Shown: piece after piece, positions 1 through 10,620 of the stretch
Numbering within the stretch: the first letter of the stretch is position 1
Layout: the number at the start of each line of letters is the position of its first letter
Source of the DNA: Chloroherpetonaceae bacterium
GTDB lineage: Bacteria > Bacteroidota > Chlorobiia > Chlorobiales > Thermochlorobacteraceae
Length of the DNA: 64,000 nt
Direction: 5' to 3'
Assembly (NCBI GenBank): GCA_033763895.1
Contig: JANRJQ010000004.1
Coordinates: forward strand, 62,001 to 126,000
Program-made: the position numbers and the translations under genes
The notes under the pieces: model-generated
What the model was told of the DNA's origin: nothing
The model's input: only the letters and a program-made list of their open reading frames with translations
Databases searched by the model: none

Positions 1-166
1 CGGGCAGTTTAATTGCAGAATGAGATGACGGTATTGTCGTTTGAACCATTTCCGGTGGTTTGAACTGCGTTGTTAACATAAAGAAGGTGAGCAGCAAAAA
101 GGCTGCATCAACCATCGGCGTCATGTCCAACGAAAATCCGACTCTTTTCTTTTTTATTTTAGCCAT
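1..166 (-). CDS. exbD: ExbD/TolR-type biopolymer transport protein (partial)
   Basis: Only the first 55 codons are inside the window; the gene runs off the left edge. The start is the ATG at 166. The N-terminus is a short basic stretch (MAKIKKKRVGFS) followed by DMTPMVDAAFLLLTFFMLTTQF, in which the Asp before the Thr-Pro and the Asp of PMVDAAF match the start of ExbD/TolR proteins, including the proton-path Asp and the single transmembrane helix. Family members pair with ExbB/TolQ in the inner membrane and use proton motive force to drive TonB or Tol. It lies 49 bp downstream of the ExbB-like gene on the same strand, so both are probably in one operon. A TonB gene is not visible. Identification is good; whether the system is Exb or Tol cannot be told. 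Confidence 0.85.
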   Translation of the reverse strand, partial: MAKIKKKRVGFSLDMTPMVDAAFLLLTFFMLTTQFKPPEMVQTTIPSSHSAIKLP

Positions 167-215
167 TTATTTCTCCAATCGTTCACTTAAGGTTTAACCC
201 AAGTGTAGGGTTTAC

Positions 216-1016
216 TTAAGAAGCTTGTTCGTCTTTAACCGAAAGCGTTTGAACAACATAATATGCGGATTCGTCAATTTGATATGTGAATCCGTCAATT
301 TTAGTCGTAAAGAAGTTATAAGCCATAATTGCTAAAATAGCTGCTAAGATTCCACCGGCTGTATTAAACAATGCCTCCGAAATTCCGCGTGAAAGACCAA
401 CGGCGTCTGGCGCACCACCAGTTGCAAGTGCGCTAAAAGCACGAATCATTCCGATAACCGTACCAAGCAACCCTACCATTGTTGAAATCGATGCAATTGT
501 TGAAATAGCGACAAGATTTTGCTCCAAAATGGGCATTTCCATTGAAGTGGCTTCTTCGATAGCTTTTTGAAGCTCAGCTCTCTTCTTATCGGGGTCAGTG
601 ACTTTTCGTGCACTTAAGGTTTTGTATTTATCCAAACCGGCACGGATAACAGCAGCTAAAGAACTTTGATGAGCATCGCAACGCTCAATCGCGGCATCAA
701 TTCGGCCCGCTTCAATTTCTTCTTCAAGTTCCTTAACAAAAGCAGTCATCAACCCTTTACCTTCAGCTTTCTTCAAAGCAATATTTCTTTCAATCACATA
801 GGCGACAACCATTATGAGTAATGAAATCAAAACAGCGACTAGCGGTCCGCCATCGTACATATCATGCCAAATGGTACCTTTTGGCTGGTTGCCCATATAA
901 AAGAAATAAAATAAAAACGAGAATGTGAGTGCTGAGACAAGCAACACAATATTGAAAGTGCTCTGCTTCATAACTTGCGGTATTGAATGATAGATTTGAA
1001 TAAAATGAAACTGCAA
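216..1016 (-). CDS. exbB: MotA/TolQ/ExbB proton channel family protein
   Basis: A 266-residue inner-membrane protein. Three hydrophobic segments are visible: near residues 20-40, 57-75 and a pair of helices around 165-235. The C-terminal half carries the family signature GLLGTVIGMIRAFSAL followed by GISEALFNTAGGILAAI, the two helices that line the proton channel. Between the first membrane segments and the channel helices is a charged cytoplasmic domain, as in ExbB/TolQ. The start at 1016 is in frame with a second ATG at 971 (MKQSTFN), which gives a more usual N-terminus; no clear ribosome-binding site favours either. It is followed at 49 bp by exbD. The pair probably energises outer-membrane transport or envelope constriction. 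Confidence 0.88.
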   Translation of the reverse strand: MQFHFIQIYHSIPQVMKQSTFNIVLLVSALTFSFLFYFFYMGNQPKGTIWHDMYDGGPLVAVLISLLIMVVAYVIERNIALKKAEGKGLMTAFVKELEEEIEAGRIDAAIERCDAHQSSLAAVIRAGLDKYKTLSARKVTDPDKKRAELQKAIEEATSMEMPILEQNLVAISTIASISTMVGLLGTVIGMIRAFSALATGGAPDAVGLSRGISEALFNTAGGILAAILAIMAYNFFTTKIDGFTYQIDESAYYVVQTLSVKDEQAS

Positions 1017-1275
1017 TTAACTTTTTTCAGAAACAACATGCGAAGGGTTTCGATTAAGTACCAATCACTGCGACAAAAGGAAAGGAATTGAACCATATCC
1101 AGATTGATGCATTGCTGTTTGCTGATGTGTCAAGTATAAGAAAAAAAAAGTGAAAGCAAAATGTTTTTACTGCCCCAACCTATGTTTTAATGGTATTTTG
1201 ACAAAACTTTGACAACTCTATGATTCAATGGGCGTACACAGACGCTCTTTCGTTACAAAAATTCAATCTTAAATT

Positions 1276-2670
1276 ATGAAAAAGTTAAATCCTCATTTAG
1301 CGATAAAAATAAAGCTGTCCGCGGTTTTCTTATTCACATTTACTTTTTTGGCTAACGCTCAAGAGGGTAAGCGAGAAAGCTTAAGTCTTACTATTTATAA
1401 CGATAACTTAGCATTAGTACGGGAATCAAGAAAAGTACAGCTCCCTTCCGGTAATACCTCCTATTCACTGACAGATATTCCGGAGCGAATTGATCCAACA
1501 TCGGTTCGAGTAAAGTTTAATGGATCGGTTTTTGAACAGAACTATCAATACGACCTTGTCAGTGCAGATAAAATTCTTCAGCGATACATTGATAAACCGG
1601 TAACACTCAAAAATTCTAAGGGTGACTTTATCTCGGGTTTACTTCTTTCCTCAAATGCAATGAATGCTGTGATACAAACAGAAAACAATGGGAAGAAAGG
1701 AATTACGATGATCCAAAATCTTCAAGATTATCAAGTTGTTGTTACTGAGCTTCCTTCGGGGTTTGTTACAAAACCAACACTTCAATGGCTTTTGAATTCT
1801 CAAAAAGCGGGTGAACAAACACTCGATGTTTCTTATCAAACAAGAGGGATGAGCTGGCATGCAGAATATGTCGCAACACTCAATAAAGATGAAACGATGC
1901 TTGATCTCGCGGCGTGGGTGAGCATCGAAAACAATTCAGGAACAACTTACCCCAATGCAAAAATCAAATTGATTGCCGGGGATATTAATCGTATCAAATC
2001 GAACGAAGACATAGGTTTTGGTGGAGCTCCTCCAACAGCCGTTATGGGGTATCAAAGAAAGGCAGAGCCTCAATTCAAGGAAGAGTCGTTTTTTGAATAT
2101 CACATTTATGAACTTCAACGCCCTTCCTCGCTTCAAAATAACGAAACTAAACAAATCTCTCTTTTTGATGTTTCTCCTTTTCCTTTTGAAAAAAAGTACC
2201 TTTTTTCAAGCGGAAGAAATGATGAGAAGATTAAAGTTGTGGTTGAATTTCAAAATGCCAAAAAATTTAACTTAGGAATCCCTTTTCCGAAAGGTAAAGT
2301 TCGAGTGAATAAAGCAAGAGATAACGGTGTCGAGTTTATTGGGGAAGACCAGATTGATCATACCCCAACGGATGAGCGAATAAAATTAAACATTGGAAAT
2401 GCGTTTGATTTGGTTGGACAGGAAGAAATGAAGGAATCGGAACAGGTTTCGAATCGGGTTACAGAGCAAACATACAAGGTGACGCTGAAGAACCGAAAGC
2501 CCAATGAGGATGTGGTAATCGAAGTGGAAAAGAATTTTTATGGGAACTGGAAGATTCTTTCATCAACTCTTGAGTATGAAAAGATTAATGCCACCACCAT
2601 TCGTTTTAAGCCAAAGGTCTCAAGGGGAAAGGAACTCTCCTTTGAGTATAAAGTGAGATTAGGATATTGA
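1276..2670 (+). CDS. DUF4139 domain exported protein
   Basis: 464 residues with a typical signal peptide: MKK plus a hydrophobic stretch ending in the likely cleavage site ANA-QEGK near residue 28. The mature protein opens with LSLTIYNDNLALVRESR, the beginning characteristic of proteins carrying DUF4139, a beta-rich domain. The C-terminal 250 residues keep the pattern of that domain (for example VTEQTYKVTLKNRKPNEDVVIEVEKN and a final basic beta-strand KVRLGY). It should act in the periplasm or on the outer membrane; its biochemical role is unknown. It ends 25 bp before mtnA on the same strand, but no functional link is evident. Confidence 0.75.
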   Translation: MKKLNPHLAIKIKLSAVFLFTFTFLANAQEGKRESLSLTIYNDNLALVRESRKVQLPSGNTSYSLTDIPERIDPTSVRVKFNGSVFEQNYQYDLVSADKILQRYIDKPVTLKNSKGDFISGLLLSSNAMNAVIQTENNGKKGITMIQNLQDYQVVVTELPSGFVTKPTLQWLLNSQKAGEQTLDVSYQTRGMSWHAEYVATLNKDETMLDLAAWVSIENNSGTTYPNAKIKLIAGDINRIKSNEDIGFGGAPPTAVMGYQRKAEPQFKEESFFEYHIYELQRPSSLQNNETKQISLFDVSPFPFEKKYLFSSGRNDEKIKVVVEFQNAKKFNLGIPFPKGKVRVNKARDNGVEFIGEDQIDHTPTDERIKLNIGNAFDLVGQEEMKESEQVSNRVTEQTYKVTLKNRKPNEDVVIEVEKNFYGNWKILSSTLEYEKINATTIRFKPKVSRGKELSFEYKVRLGY

Positions 2671-2695
2671 AATTAAACTATGACTGAAGTGATTT

Positions 2696-3787
2696 ATGAT
2701 TGAAGTCATTCGATATGCCCATCAGCGGCTTTCTTGGATTGATCAAAGATTTTTGCCGCTTAAGGAAATGTGGGTTGAAACCAACGATTACCGAAGGGTA
2801 ATAGATGCCATAAAAACACTCGCGATACGCGGCGCGCCCTTGATTGGTGTCGCGGCTGCATACACGGCTGCATTAGGGGCTTATTCCTTTAAGGGTCGAA
2901 AAAAGGAATTCGGGAGATATTTCTATAAAATGATTCAAGAATTAGAGAGCTCACGCCCAACGGCAGTAAATCTTTTTTATGCTTCAAACCTGATTCGAAA
3001 AGCATACGAAGAGCTTTCGGAAACGCATTCGGTGCTTGAAGTGGCGCAAGCCTTTGAGTCAATTGCAGAAGGGCTGCATCGTAAAGAAATTGAAAATTGC
3101 GATCGGATGTCCGATTGCGGAGCTGAATATCTTGAACGGCGATTTCGTGAAAAGGGGAAAAGGAAACTTTCAATTCTCACTCACTGTAACACCGGAGCTT
3201 TGGCAACAGGAGGAAATGGAACGGCTTTAGGTGTCATTAAAGAAGCCTATTTAAGAGGAATCGTTGATAAGGTTTACACTACTGAAACCCGCCCTTTAGG
3301 TCAAGGGTTGCGGCTCACAGCTTGGGAGCTTTTGAAAGAAAAAATCCCTTTTTATTCAATCTCCGATTCTTCAGCTGCCTTTCTTATGCAAAAGGGACTT
3401 ATTGACTGTGCGATTACTGGAGCAGATCGAATTGCAAAGAATGGGGACACGGCCAATAAAATTGGAACATACTCTCATGCTCTTTGTGCGGTTCATCATC
3501 AAATTCCATTTTTTATCGCAGCACCAATCTCAACTTTTGATTTCACGATTTCAGATGGAAGCGAAATCGTCATTGAAGAGCGTGATGGTGAGGAACTTCG
3601 GCGATTTAAGCACACGCGACTTGCATTAGAACGAACACCCGTTTTGAATTATGCATTTGATGTAACCCCTGTCCGTTTTATAGAGGCATTTTTTACTGAA
3701 GAGGGAGTTATTTTACCCAAAAATCTAAACGAACTTTCTATTAGGTATGATCAATCGAATTCTTTCGAAAAATATGCACCAGTTTAA
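2696..3787 (+). CDS. mtnA: S-methyl-5-thioribose-1-phosphate isomerase
   Basis: This cytosolic enzyme of the methionine salvage pathway converts methylthioribose-1-phosphate to methylthioribulose-1-phosphate. The 363-residue length is usual. Visible signatures are IRGAPLIGVAAAY near residue 44, THCNTGALATGGNGTALG with the catalytic Cys164, the ETRPLGQGLRLTAWEL segment, and GADRIAKNGDTANKIGTY containing the catalytic Asp. The C-terminal APISTFDFTISDG is also typical. No other methionine-salvage gene is in the window, so it appears isolated. No strong ribosome-binding site precedes the ATG. It is followed 56 bp later by the gas-vesicle genes on the same strand. Confidence 0.95.
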   Translation: MIEVIRYAHQRLSWIDQRFLPLKEMWVETNDYRRVIDAIKTLAIRGAPLIGVAAAYTAALGAYSFKGRKKEFGRYFYKMIQELESSRPTAVNLFYASNLIRKAYEELSETHSVLEVAQAFESIAEGLHRKEIENCDRMSDCGAEYLERRFREKGKRKLSILTHCNTGALATGGNGTALGVIKEAYLRGIVDKVYTTETRPLGQGLRLTAWELLKEKIPFYSISDSSAAFLMQKGLIDCAITGADRIAKNGDTANKIGTYSHALCAVHHQIPFFIAAPISTFDFTISDGSEIVIEERDGEELRRFKHTRLALERTPVLNYAFDVTPVRFIEAFFTEEGVILPKNLNELSIRYDQSNSFEKYAPV

Positions 3788-3843
3788 GTGAGACCTATTT
3801 GTAAATTTGAAATTCATTTCACCATTCATTTTTTCATTAAGAA

Positions 3844-4611
3844 ATGATTTCTCAAGGACGATACATTTACGCCATTGTCGAGCTCTGGAAAAAAAATTCA
3901 AATGAACGACCCAAATCTTATGGAAACATCGGAATTGGAGATTCACACCCAGAGGTTTATCTGATTGAAAATGGTAAGATTGGCGCATTTGTGAGCGACT
4001 CTCCTGTCGTAACCTATCAACTTTCGCGTGAAAACATGCTGACTCACGAGCGCATTATCGAGAAAATCATGAATGATTATACGATACTCCCAATGCAATT
4101 TTCAACCGTTTCAGAGAATGATGCAATGATTCACGCTTTGATAGAAAAGGAACGCGAAGTTTTTTCAACAGAATTGGAAAAACTTCTTGGAAAACGTGAA
4201 ATGGGGCTCAAGGCCATTTTTCATGAAAAAATTTATGATGACATTGCTTCAACCGACAATGCCGTCATCAAACTAAAGGCTGAGGCGCAAAGATATGGCG
4301 CATCGCAGGCTTTATTGATTGAAGTTGGAAAGGCCGTTGAAAGTGCTTTAATCAATGAAAAAAACCGTTGTAAAGAAGATATTTTAGCGACTCTTTCACC
4401 CCTTGCAATAGAAACGGTTGAAGGAAAATTAATTGGCGAACGGATGCTCCTTAATGCTGCATTTCTTATTGATGATTTGAAAGAATCGGATTTTGATGAC
4501 GCGGTAAACCTAGTTGGGAATCGCTATTCTGAAAGAATGAAATTTAAATATGTAGGAAATGCTCCTGCCTATAATTTTGTGAGGCTTACGATAAAATTAA
4601 ACTCGAATTGA
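3844..4611 (+). CDS. Gas vesicle protein GvpL/GvpF family (first copy)
   Basis: 255 residues. The family pattern is visible: an N-terminal YIYAIVE strand, the central motif ENMLTHERIIEKIMNDYTILPMQFSTV (the region that in GvpF/L is written as HE.V...... .VLP..FGT), a helical middle part with many Lys and Glu, and a C-terminal YVGNAPAYNFVRL close to the standard SGPWPPYNFV ending. GvpF and GvpL are minor assembly proteins thought to contact GvpA monomers during gas-vesicle nucleation. It begins a five-gene run with gaps of 3 to 11 bp, which implies one transcript. Calling it GvpF rather than GvpL is not justified by the sequence alone. Confidence 0.9.
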   Translation: MISQGRYIYAIVELWKKNSNERPKSYGNIGIGDSHPEVYLIENGKIGAFVSDSPVVTYQLSRENMLTHERIIEKIMNDYTILPMQFSTVSENDAMIHALIEKEREVFSTELEKLLGKREMGLKAIFHEKIYDDIASTDNAVIKLKAEAQRYGASQALLIEVGKAVESALINEKNRCKEDILATLSPLAIETVEGKLIGERMLLNAAFLIDDLKESDFDDAVNLVGNRYSERMKFKYVGNAPAYNFVRLTIKLNSN

Positions 4612-4614
4612 GCG

Positions 4615-4848
4615 ATGTTTATTATTGATGATATACTTCTTTCACCAATTTATGCCGTTGTGGCAATTGCCGAAACCATTGACGATCAAATTAAAAAAGA
4701 GCGTGCGGATGTTGCAAAAATTCAAGCAAAGTTAATGGAGATTCAATTTAAGTTTGAGATGGATGAACTTGAGGAATCAGATTTTTTACGCCAAGAACAG
4801 GAATTGCTTCGTCAGCTTGAAGAGGCAAGAATTCAAAGCCAACAATAA
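4615..4848 (+). CDS. gvpG: Gas vesicle protein GvpG
   Basis: A 77-residue protein starting 3 bp after the first gvpL/F gene. The N-terminus MFIIDDILLSPIYAVVAIAETI matches the GvpG hydrophobic start, and the rest is a highly charged helix (QIKKERADVAKIQAKLMEIQFKFEMDE) ending in a Glu/Gln-rich coiled coil. Length and layout agree with GvpG, a small accessory protein that interacts with GvpF/L during vesicle assembly. Its place between two GvpL/F-type genes is the common arrangement in gas-vesicle clusters, which supports the call. Confidence 0.88.
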   Translation: MFIIDDILLSPIYAVVAIAETIDDQIKKERADVAKIQAKLMEIQFKFEMDELEESDFLRQEQELLRQLEEARIQSQQ

Positions 4849-4859
4849 TTTTTGTACCG

Positions 4860-5627
4860 ATGCCTCACTTAATATACTTGTATGCCCTTTCCGATTTCCC
4901 AGAACAAATCAATCAAGCCCCAGTCTTTAAGGCCTATCCACATTTATACATGTATTCAACCACAGTTCCCGAAGATGAATTTGGTGAAGAGGCATTAAAG
5001 AAGAATTTAACCGATACAGTTTGGGTTGAACGCGTCATTCGAGATCATGAGCGGGTTGTCTCTTCAGCACTTGAACGCGGCACAGTCATTCCGTTTCGAT
5101 TTCCAACCCTATTTGCTACCGAACAAAATTATCTTTCGTTTCTTCTAAAGAATGAGAAGAATCTTCGCTTTCTTCACGATCGATTAAAGGGGTGTACCGA
5201 GTGGGGCTTAAAAGTATATGCCAATACCCAAGCCATCGAAAATGCAATTTTGAAAGATTCACGAATGATTGAAATTTCGGAGGAAATTTCTCGTTCAAAT
5301 TCAGGAAAAGCATTTCTACTCACCAAGAAAAAAATGGATTTGCAAAAGGACATCTTAAAGGAAAAAATTAATCAAGCCTTAGGCGATATGCTGGGAGAGC
5401 TCCGAATTTCTTCAAGAGATTTCAAAGCAAATGGCGTTCATCCTAAAGAAGCGACCGGAAGAGAAGACGAAATGGTGATGAACCTTGCCTTTCTAATTCA
5501 TAAAGATCAACGTCAAGAGTATGTTTCAAAAGTGTTCCACTGGAAAGAAAAACTTGAGATGAACGGTATTCACTTAGAACCAAGCGGACCTTGGGCACCA
5601 TATAACTTTTGCGATATCCAACAGTAA
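4860..5627 (+). CDS. Gas vesicle protein GvpL/GvpF family (second copy)
   Basis: 255 residues, the same length as the first copy but clearly diverged. It has the family N-terminus (PHLIYLYALSDF), the motif VERVIRDHERVVSSALERGTVIPFRFPTLFA near residue 58, a Lys-rich helical section, and the diagnostic C-terminal PSGPWAPYNFCDI. This copy keeps the standard ending better than the first one. GvpF and GvpL paralogues act together as vesicle assembly factors. It starts 11 bp after gvpG and is followed after 4 bp by the gvpJ/S-like gene. Confidence 0.92.
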   Translation: MPHLIYLYALSDFPEQINQAPVFKAYPHLYMYSTTVPEDEFGEEALKKNLTDTVWVERVIRDHERVVSSALERGTVIPFRFPTLFATEQNYLSFLLKNEKNLRFLHDRLKGCTEWGLKVYANTQAIENAILKDSRMIEISEEISRSNSGKAFLLTKKKMDLQKDILKEKINQALGDMLGELRISSRDFKANGVHPKEATGREDEMVMNLAFLIHKDQRQEYVSKVFHWKEKLEMNGIHLEPSGPWAPYNFCDIQQ

Positions 5628-5631
5628 TTTT

Positions 5632-5847
5632 ATGTTAAAAGAAAAACCCGAAAACAATGCAAAGCTCATCGATTTACTTGATCGTGTATTGGATAAAGGC
5701 GTTGTGATTTCCGGTGATATTGTTGTTTCTGTGGCAGGCGTAGATTTGTTGTATTTGGATATTCGAATTTTAGCCGGCTCTTTAGATACCATCCTTCGAC
5801 TTCAAAATTCATTTGCACAATCCGCTCTTCCTCCAAAAAATAATTAA
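5632..5847 (+). CDS. GvpA-superfamily protein, GvpJ/GvpS-like
   Basis: 71 residues. The core LIDLLDRVLDKGVVISGDIVVSVAGVDLLYLDIR matches the GvpA/J/M/S superfamily: an LxDRVLDKG helix turn followed by two beta strands and a second helix (LAGSLDTILRLQ). The words GDIVVSVAGVDLLYLDIR, instead of DAWVRVSLVGIELL found in GvpA shells, point to the minor proteins GvpJ, GvpM or GvpS rather than the major shell protein. Those minor proteins are thought to seed or cap the vesicle tip. No separate GvpA gene is visible in the window, so if vesicles are made the shell gene must be elsewhere. Confidence 0.85.
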   Translation: MLKEKPENNAKLIDLLDRVLDKGVVISGDIVVSVAGVDLLYLDIRILAGSLDTILRLQNSFAQSALPPKNN

Positions 5848-5856
5848 CTATTCGTT

Positions 5857-6258
5857 ATGACATCATTCAAAGCCGGTGACGGTATTCGATTTGGAAGTTT
5901 TGAAGGGACTTTCGGTATGGCTAAAATTCTAAGAATAGATCAAGCGGTCATCGATTTACCCACACCCGAACCGGTTTATCACCTTCTTGTTTACTCACTA
6001 CGCTCGATTATTCCTCCGAGTGAAGCCCACTTCGCGGAAGGTAAACCATTCATAGGTCACCTTCCCCTCCTTGAAAGCGCATTTCAAAAATCAAACCCGG
6101 AAAAAATCGCTGAGACGTTTGTTTCTCAAGATGAATTGGTAGCGTATGAACGATGGGAAGAAGCGTTCTACTCAGGTGAATCCGGAATATTTGATATTCC
6201 ATTGTTAGAAGCTGTTACAATCATCGTTGAAAGTTTAGGCATCGAAAAAAGGTCATAG
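5857..6258 (+). CDS. Unknown protein at the end of the gas-vesicle cluster
   Basis: 133 residues with no family I recognise. It starts 9 bp after the GvpJ/S-like gene, so it is almost certainly co-transcribed. The N-terminal 50 residues look beta-rich (KAGDGIRFGSFEGTFGMAKILRID), while the C-terminal half is acidic and probably helical (QDELVAYERWEEAF, PLLEAVTIIVESLGIE). There is no signal peptide, membrane segment or cysteine. By position it may be an accessory or regulatory partner of the gas-vesicle proteins; this is inference only. Confidence 0.6.
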   Translation: MTSFKAGDGIRFGSFEGTFGMAKILRIDQAVIDLPTPEPVYHLLVYSLRSIIPPSEAHFAEGKPFIGHLPLLESAFQKSNPEKIAETFVSQDELVAYERWEEAFYSGESGIFDIPLLEAVTIIVESLGIEKRS

Positions 6259-6321
6259 GATTCATCTTACTTTTCTTGGACTTCTTGTACCAAATCAGCA
6301 GAGAATCTTTATATTGAAAAA

Positions 6322-6403
6322 CACATCTTCGGGGTGCAAAATAATTGCTGAGATTAAACCCGCAGAACTTGACGCAGTTTGTACTGCCGTAAGGAATAGA
6401 TGA
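6322..6403 (+). promoter_or_regulatory. TPP riboswitch (THI element)
   Basis: The leader of thiC contains the conserved thiamine-pyrophosphate aptamer pieces in order: CATCT at 6324-6328 pairing with AGATG at 6398-6402 (stem P1), TCGGGGTGC at 6329-6337, GCTGAGA at 6347-6353, AACCCG at 6357-6362, GAACTTGA at 6365-6372 and CGTAAGGAA at 6388-6396. These match the universal THI-box layout. The distance to the thiC start codon is about 65 bp and no strong terminator hairpin is seen there, so control of translation is likely, with TPP lowering thiC expression. Confidence 0.93.
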
Positions 6404-6464
6404 CTTACTTTGGGTTCATTTTATTTTGCCTTCGGATGTGAGTTTATTAATCAATCCGAATTGA

Positions 6465-8339
<1,875 letters not shown>

Positions 8340-8366
8340 TTTTGTTTTGTTTCGATTTACACAATC

Positions 8367-8395
8367 AAAAAAGCGGCTTCAAGAGCCGCTTTTTT
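8367..8395. terminator. Bidirectional intrinsic terminator between thiC and dxs
   Basis: GCGGCT (8373-8378) and AGCCGC (8384-8389) form a stem with a 5-base loop, flanked by A6 on the left and T6 on the right. The symmetry suits the two convergent genes on either side. Confidence 0.88.
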
Positions 8396-8426
8396 GCTAA
8401 CCATATTGATAAGTTTTCGAGTATTG

Positions 8427-10382
8427 TTATGAAAGCGCAACACTTTCTGCTAAAACAAACTGTTTGATTCGTCGCGCAATGCTTTCCGGGTCTAATTCAA
8501 CTTCTTTATGAAGTTCTGCCGGTGTTCCGTGATCTATGAAACGATCGGGTAAGCCTATAACCAACGCTTTATTGTTGTAGCCTTTTTCGTGGAAATACTC
8601 TAATACGGCACTTCCAAAACCACCCTTTACTGTATTTTCTTCAATTGTTACGATTCGGTCAAACCTCGAGGCGATTTCATCAAGAAGATATGTATCCAGA
8701 GGTTTTACAAATCGCATATTGGCAATCAAGGGAGAAAGGCCACTTTCTTCTAAAAGTGAAACCGCCTTCATCGCATTATTCCCCATCACACCGATGGTTA
8801 GAATGGCGACATCGTTTCCCTCGCGAATCACTTCACCTTTTCCAATTTGTACTTTTTTAAACTCTTTACGCATCGGCATACCAGTTGCGTTTCCACGTGG
8901 GTAACGAATCGCAACCGGTCCGAAATCAGAGTCGATTGCAGTAAAGAGCATATCCCGAAGTTCTTGCTCATTCATCGGTGCCATTATCGTCATTGTGGGA
9001 ATTAATCTTAAATACGATAAATCAAATGCTCCGTGATGAGTCGGACCATCTGCACCGGCCAACCCGCCGCGATCCATTGCGAATACCACGCTGAGATTTT
9101 GCAACGCGATGTCATGAATAATTTGATCGTAAGCACGCTGCAAAAAAGTTGAGTAAATAGCAACAACAGGTTTCATTCCCTGAGTTGCAAGACCTGCGCC
9201 AAAAGTGACGGCGTGCTGCTCCGCGATTCCAACATCATAAAACTGATCGGGCAAAGCGTTTCCAAGAATCTTAAGCGAAGTTCCTGAAGGCATTGCAGCA
9301 GTAATACCAACAACGCGTTTGTTTTCACGAGCAATTTCTGTGATTGCATTTCCAAACACATCTTGATAAAGCGGTGGAGGTGGTGTTGCAGGTGCTTTCG
9401 CTAGTGATTTTCCGGTGATTTTATCAAAAGCGGTGCTTTGCGCATGCCACTTTAATTGATCTTCCTCTGCAAGCTTAAATCCTTTTCCCTTAACCGTTAC
9501 AATGTGCAAAAGTTTTGGATGCGGCAAGTCTCGAAGTTCCTTAAGTACTTTGGCTAGCTTTTTTACATCATGCCCATCGATTGGGCCGAAATAGCGGAAG
9601 CCTAAAGCTTCAAAAAAGGCCCCCGGCGTCATTGCCGCTTTTATTCCCTGTTCGATTCCCAGAACAAATTTTTTGGCTTTTTCTCCAAATTCATTGTTAC
9701 CGATTCGATCTAAAAAGTCGGCGAATTCGTGCCTAATTTTGTTATAGGTTGAATTGGTCGTGATCGCGGTTAAGTGCTCTTTCAACCCGCCAACATTGGG
9801 GTCAATGGACATGCAATTATCATTCAAAACAACAAGCACATCTGTTTTAAGATGACCGATATGATTTAATGCTTCAAACGCCATTCCTCCTGTCATTGCG
9901 CCATCCCCGATAATCGCAGCAATTTTATAGTCTTCCTTTTTCAAATCACGAGCAATTGCCATTCCCGCTGCGGCTGAAATTGAAGTTGATGCATGACCAA
10001 CGCCAAAGGTGTCGTATTCGCTTTCACTGCGTTTCGGAAATCCAGCGACGCCTTTGTATTGGCGGTTTGTATAGAAAATATTTTTTCTACCGGTAAGGAT
10101 TTTATGAACATAGGCTTGATGACCGACATCCCACACAATTTGATCTTTGGGTGTATTGTAAATGTAGTGCAGGGCGACAGAGATATCGGTTGCGCCTAAA
10201 CTTGCAGCAAAATGCCCTCCATACTTTGAAACAATTTCAATCACGAAGTCTCGACACTCCTGTGCAATTTCAGGAAGTTCATCGATGCTGAATTTTTTTA
10301 GATCGTCGGGAGTTCGAATCTGACTAAGATACTTGCCGAATCGGGCGAGTTCTTCGGATTCCTTGATATGACTTGTGCTCAT
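8427..10382 (-). CDS. dxs: 1-deoxy-D-xylulose-5-phosphate synthase
   Basis: The first enzyme of the MEP isoprenoid pathway joins pyruvate and glyceraldehyde-3-phosphate with thiamine diphosphate as cofactor. Seen in order: DVGHQAYVHKILTGR (active-site His), GVGHASTSISAAAGMAIA, the ThDP-binding GDGAMTGGMAFEALNHIG and NDNCMSIDPNVGG, GFRYFGPIDGHD, IAEQHAVTFGAGLA with the catalytic Glu, and the C-terminal transketolase domain. From the ATG at 10382 (MSTSHIKE) it has 651 residues, close to the family norm. The frame is open to another ATG at 10436, which adds 18 residues of unlike composition. It is convergent with thiC and appears to be transcribed alone. Confidence 0.97.
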   Translation of the reverse strand: MSTSHIKESEELARFGKYLSQIRTPDDLKKFSIDELPEIAQECRDFVIEIVSKYGGHFAASLGATDISVALHYIYNTPKDQIVWDVGHQAYVHKILTGRKNIFYTNRQYKGVAGFPKRSESEYDTFGVGHASTSISAAAGMAIARDLKKEDYKIAAIIGDGAMTGGMAFEALNHIGHLKTDVLVVLNDNCMSIDPNVGGLKEHLTAITTNSTYNKIRHEFADFLDRIGNNEFGEKAKKFVLGIEQGIKAAMTPGAFFEALGFRYFGPIDGHDVKKLAKVLKELRDLPHPKLLHIVTVKGKGFKLAEEDQLKWHAQSTAFDKITGKSLAKAPATPPPPLYQDVFGNAITEIARENKRVVGITAAMPSGTSLKILGNALPDQFYDVGIAEQHAVTFGAGLATQGMKPVVAIYSTFLQRAYDQIIHDIALQNLSVVFAMDRGGLAGADGPTHHGAFDLSYLRLIPTMTIMAPMNEQELRDMLFTAIDSDFGPVAIRYPRGNATGMPMRKEFKKVQIGKGEVIREGNDVAILTIGVMGNNAMKAVSLLEESGLSPLIANMRFVKPLDTYLLDEIASRFDRIVTIEENTVKGGFGSAVLEYFHEKGYNNKALVIGLPDRFIDHGTPAELHKEVELDPESIARRIKQFVLAESVALS

Positions 10383-10620
10383 AAGTGACAGAAATTTAAA
10401 TTGGCTGCAAAGTTCATTTAATGACCGATTTACCACATGTAGCGATCAAACCTTGAAATACTGAAAACCTTGCGATGCCTTGTAAAGTTTTTGATGGCTT
10501 TTCTTTTCCGTAAAGAACTTCATAAATATATCAAAAAAGGAAGGGGGTCGAGGGTAGAAAATTATCCATTTGCAGGGGTTTTTATCATCAATCGAAATTC
10601 TTTAGATCCTCGTAAAAGCT

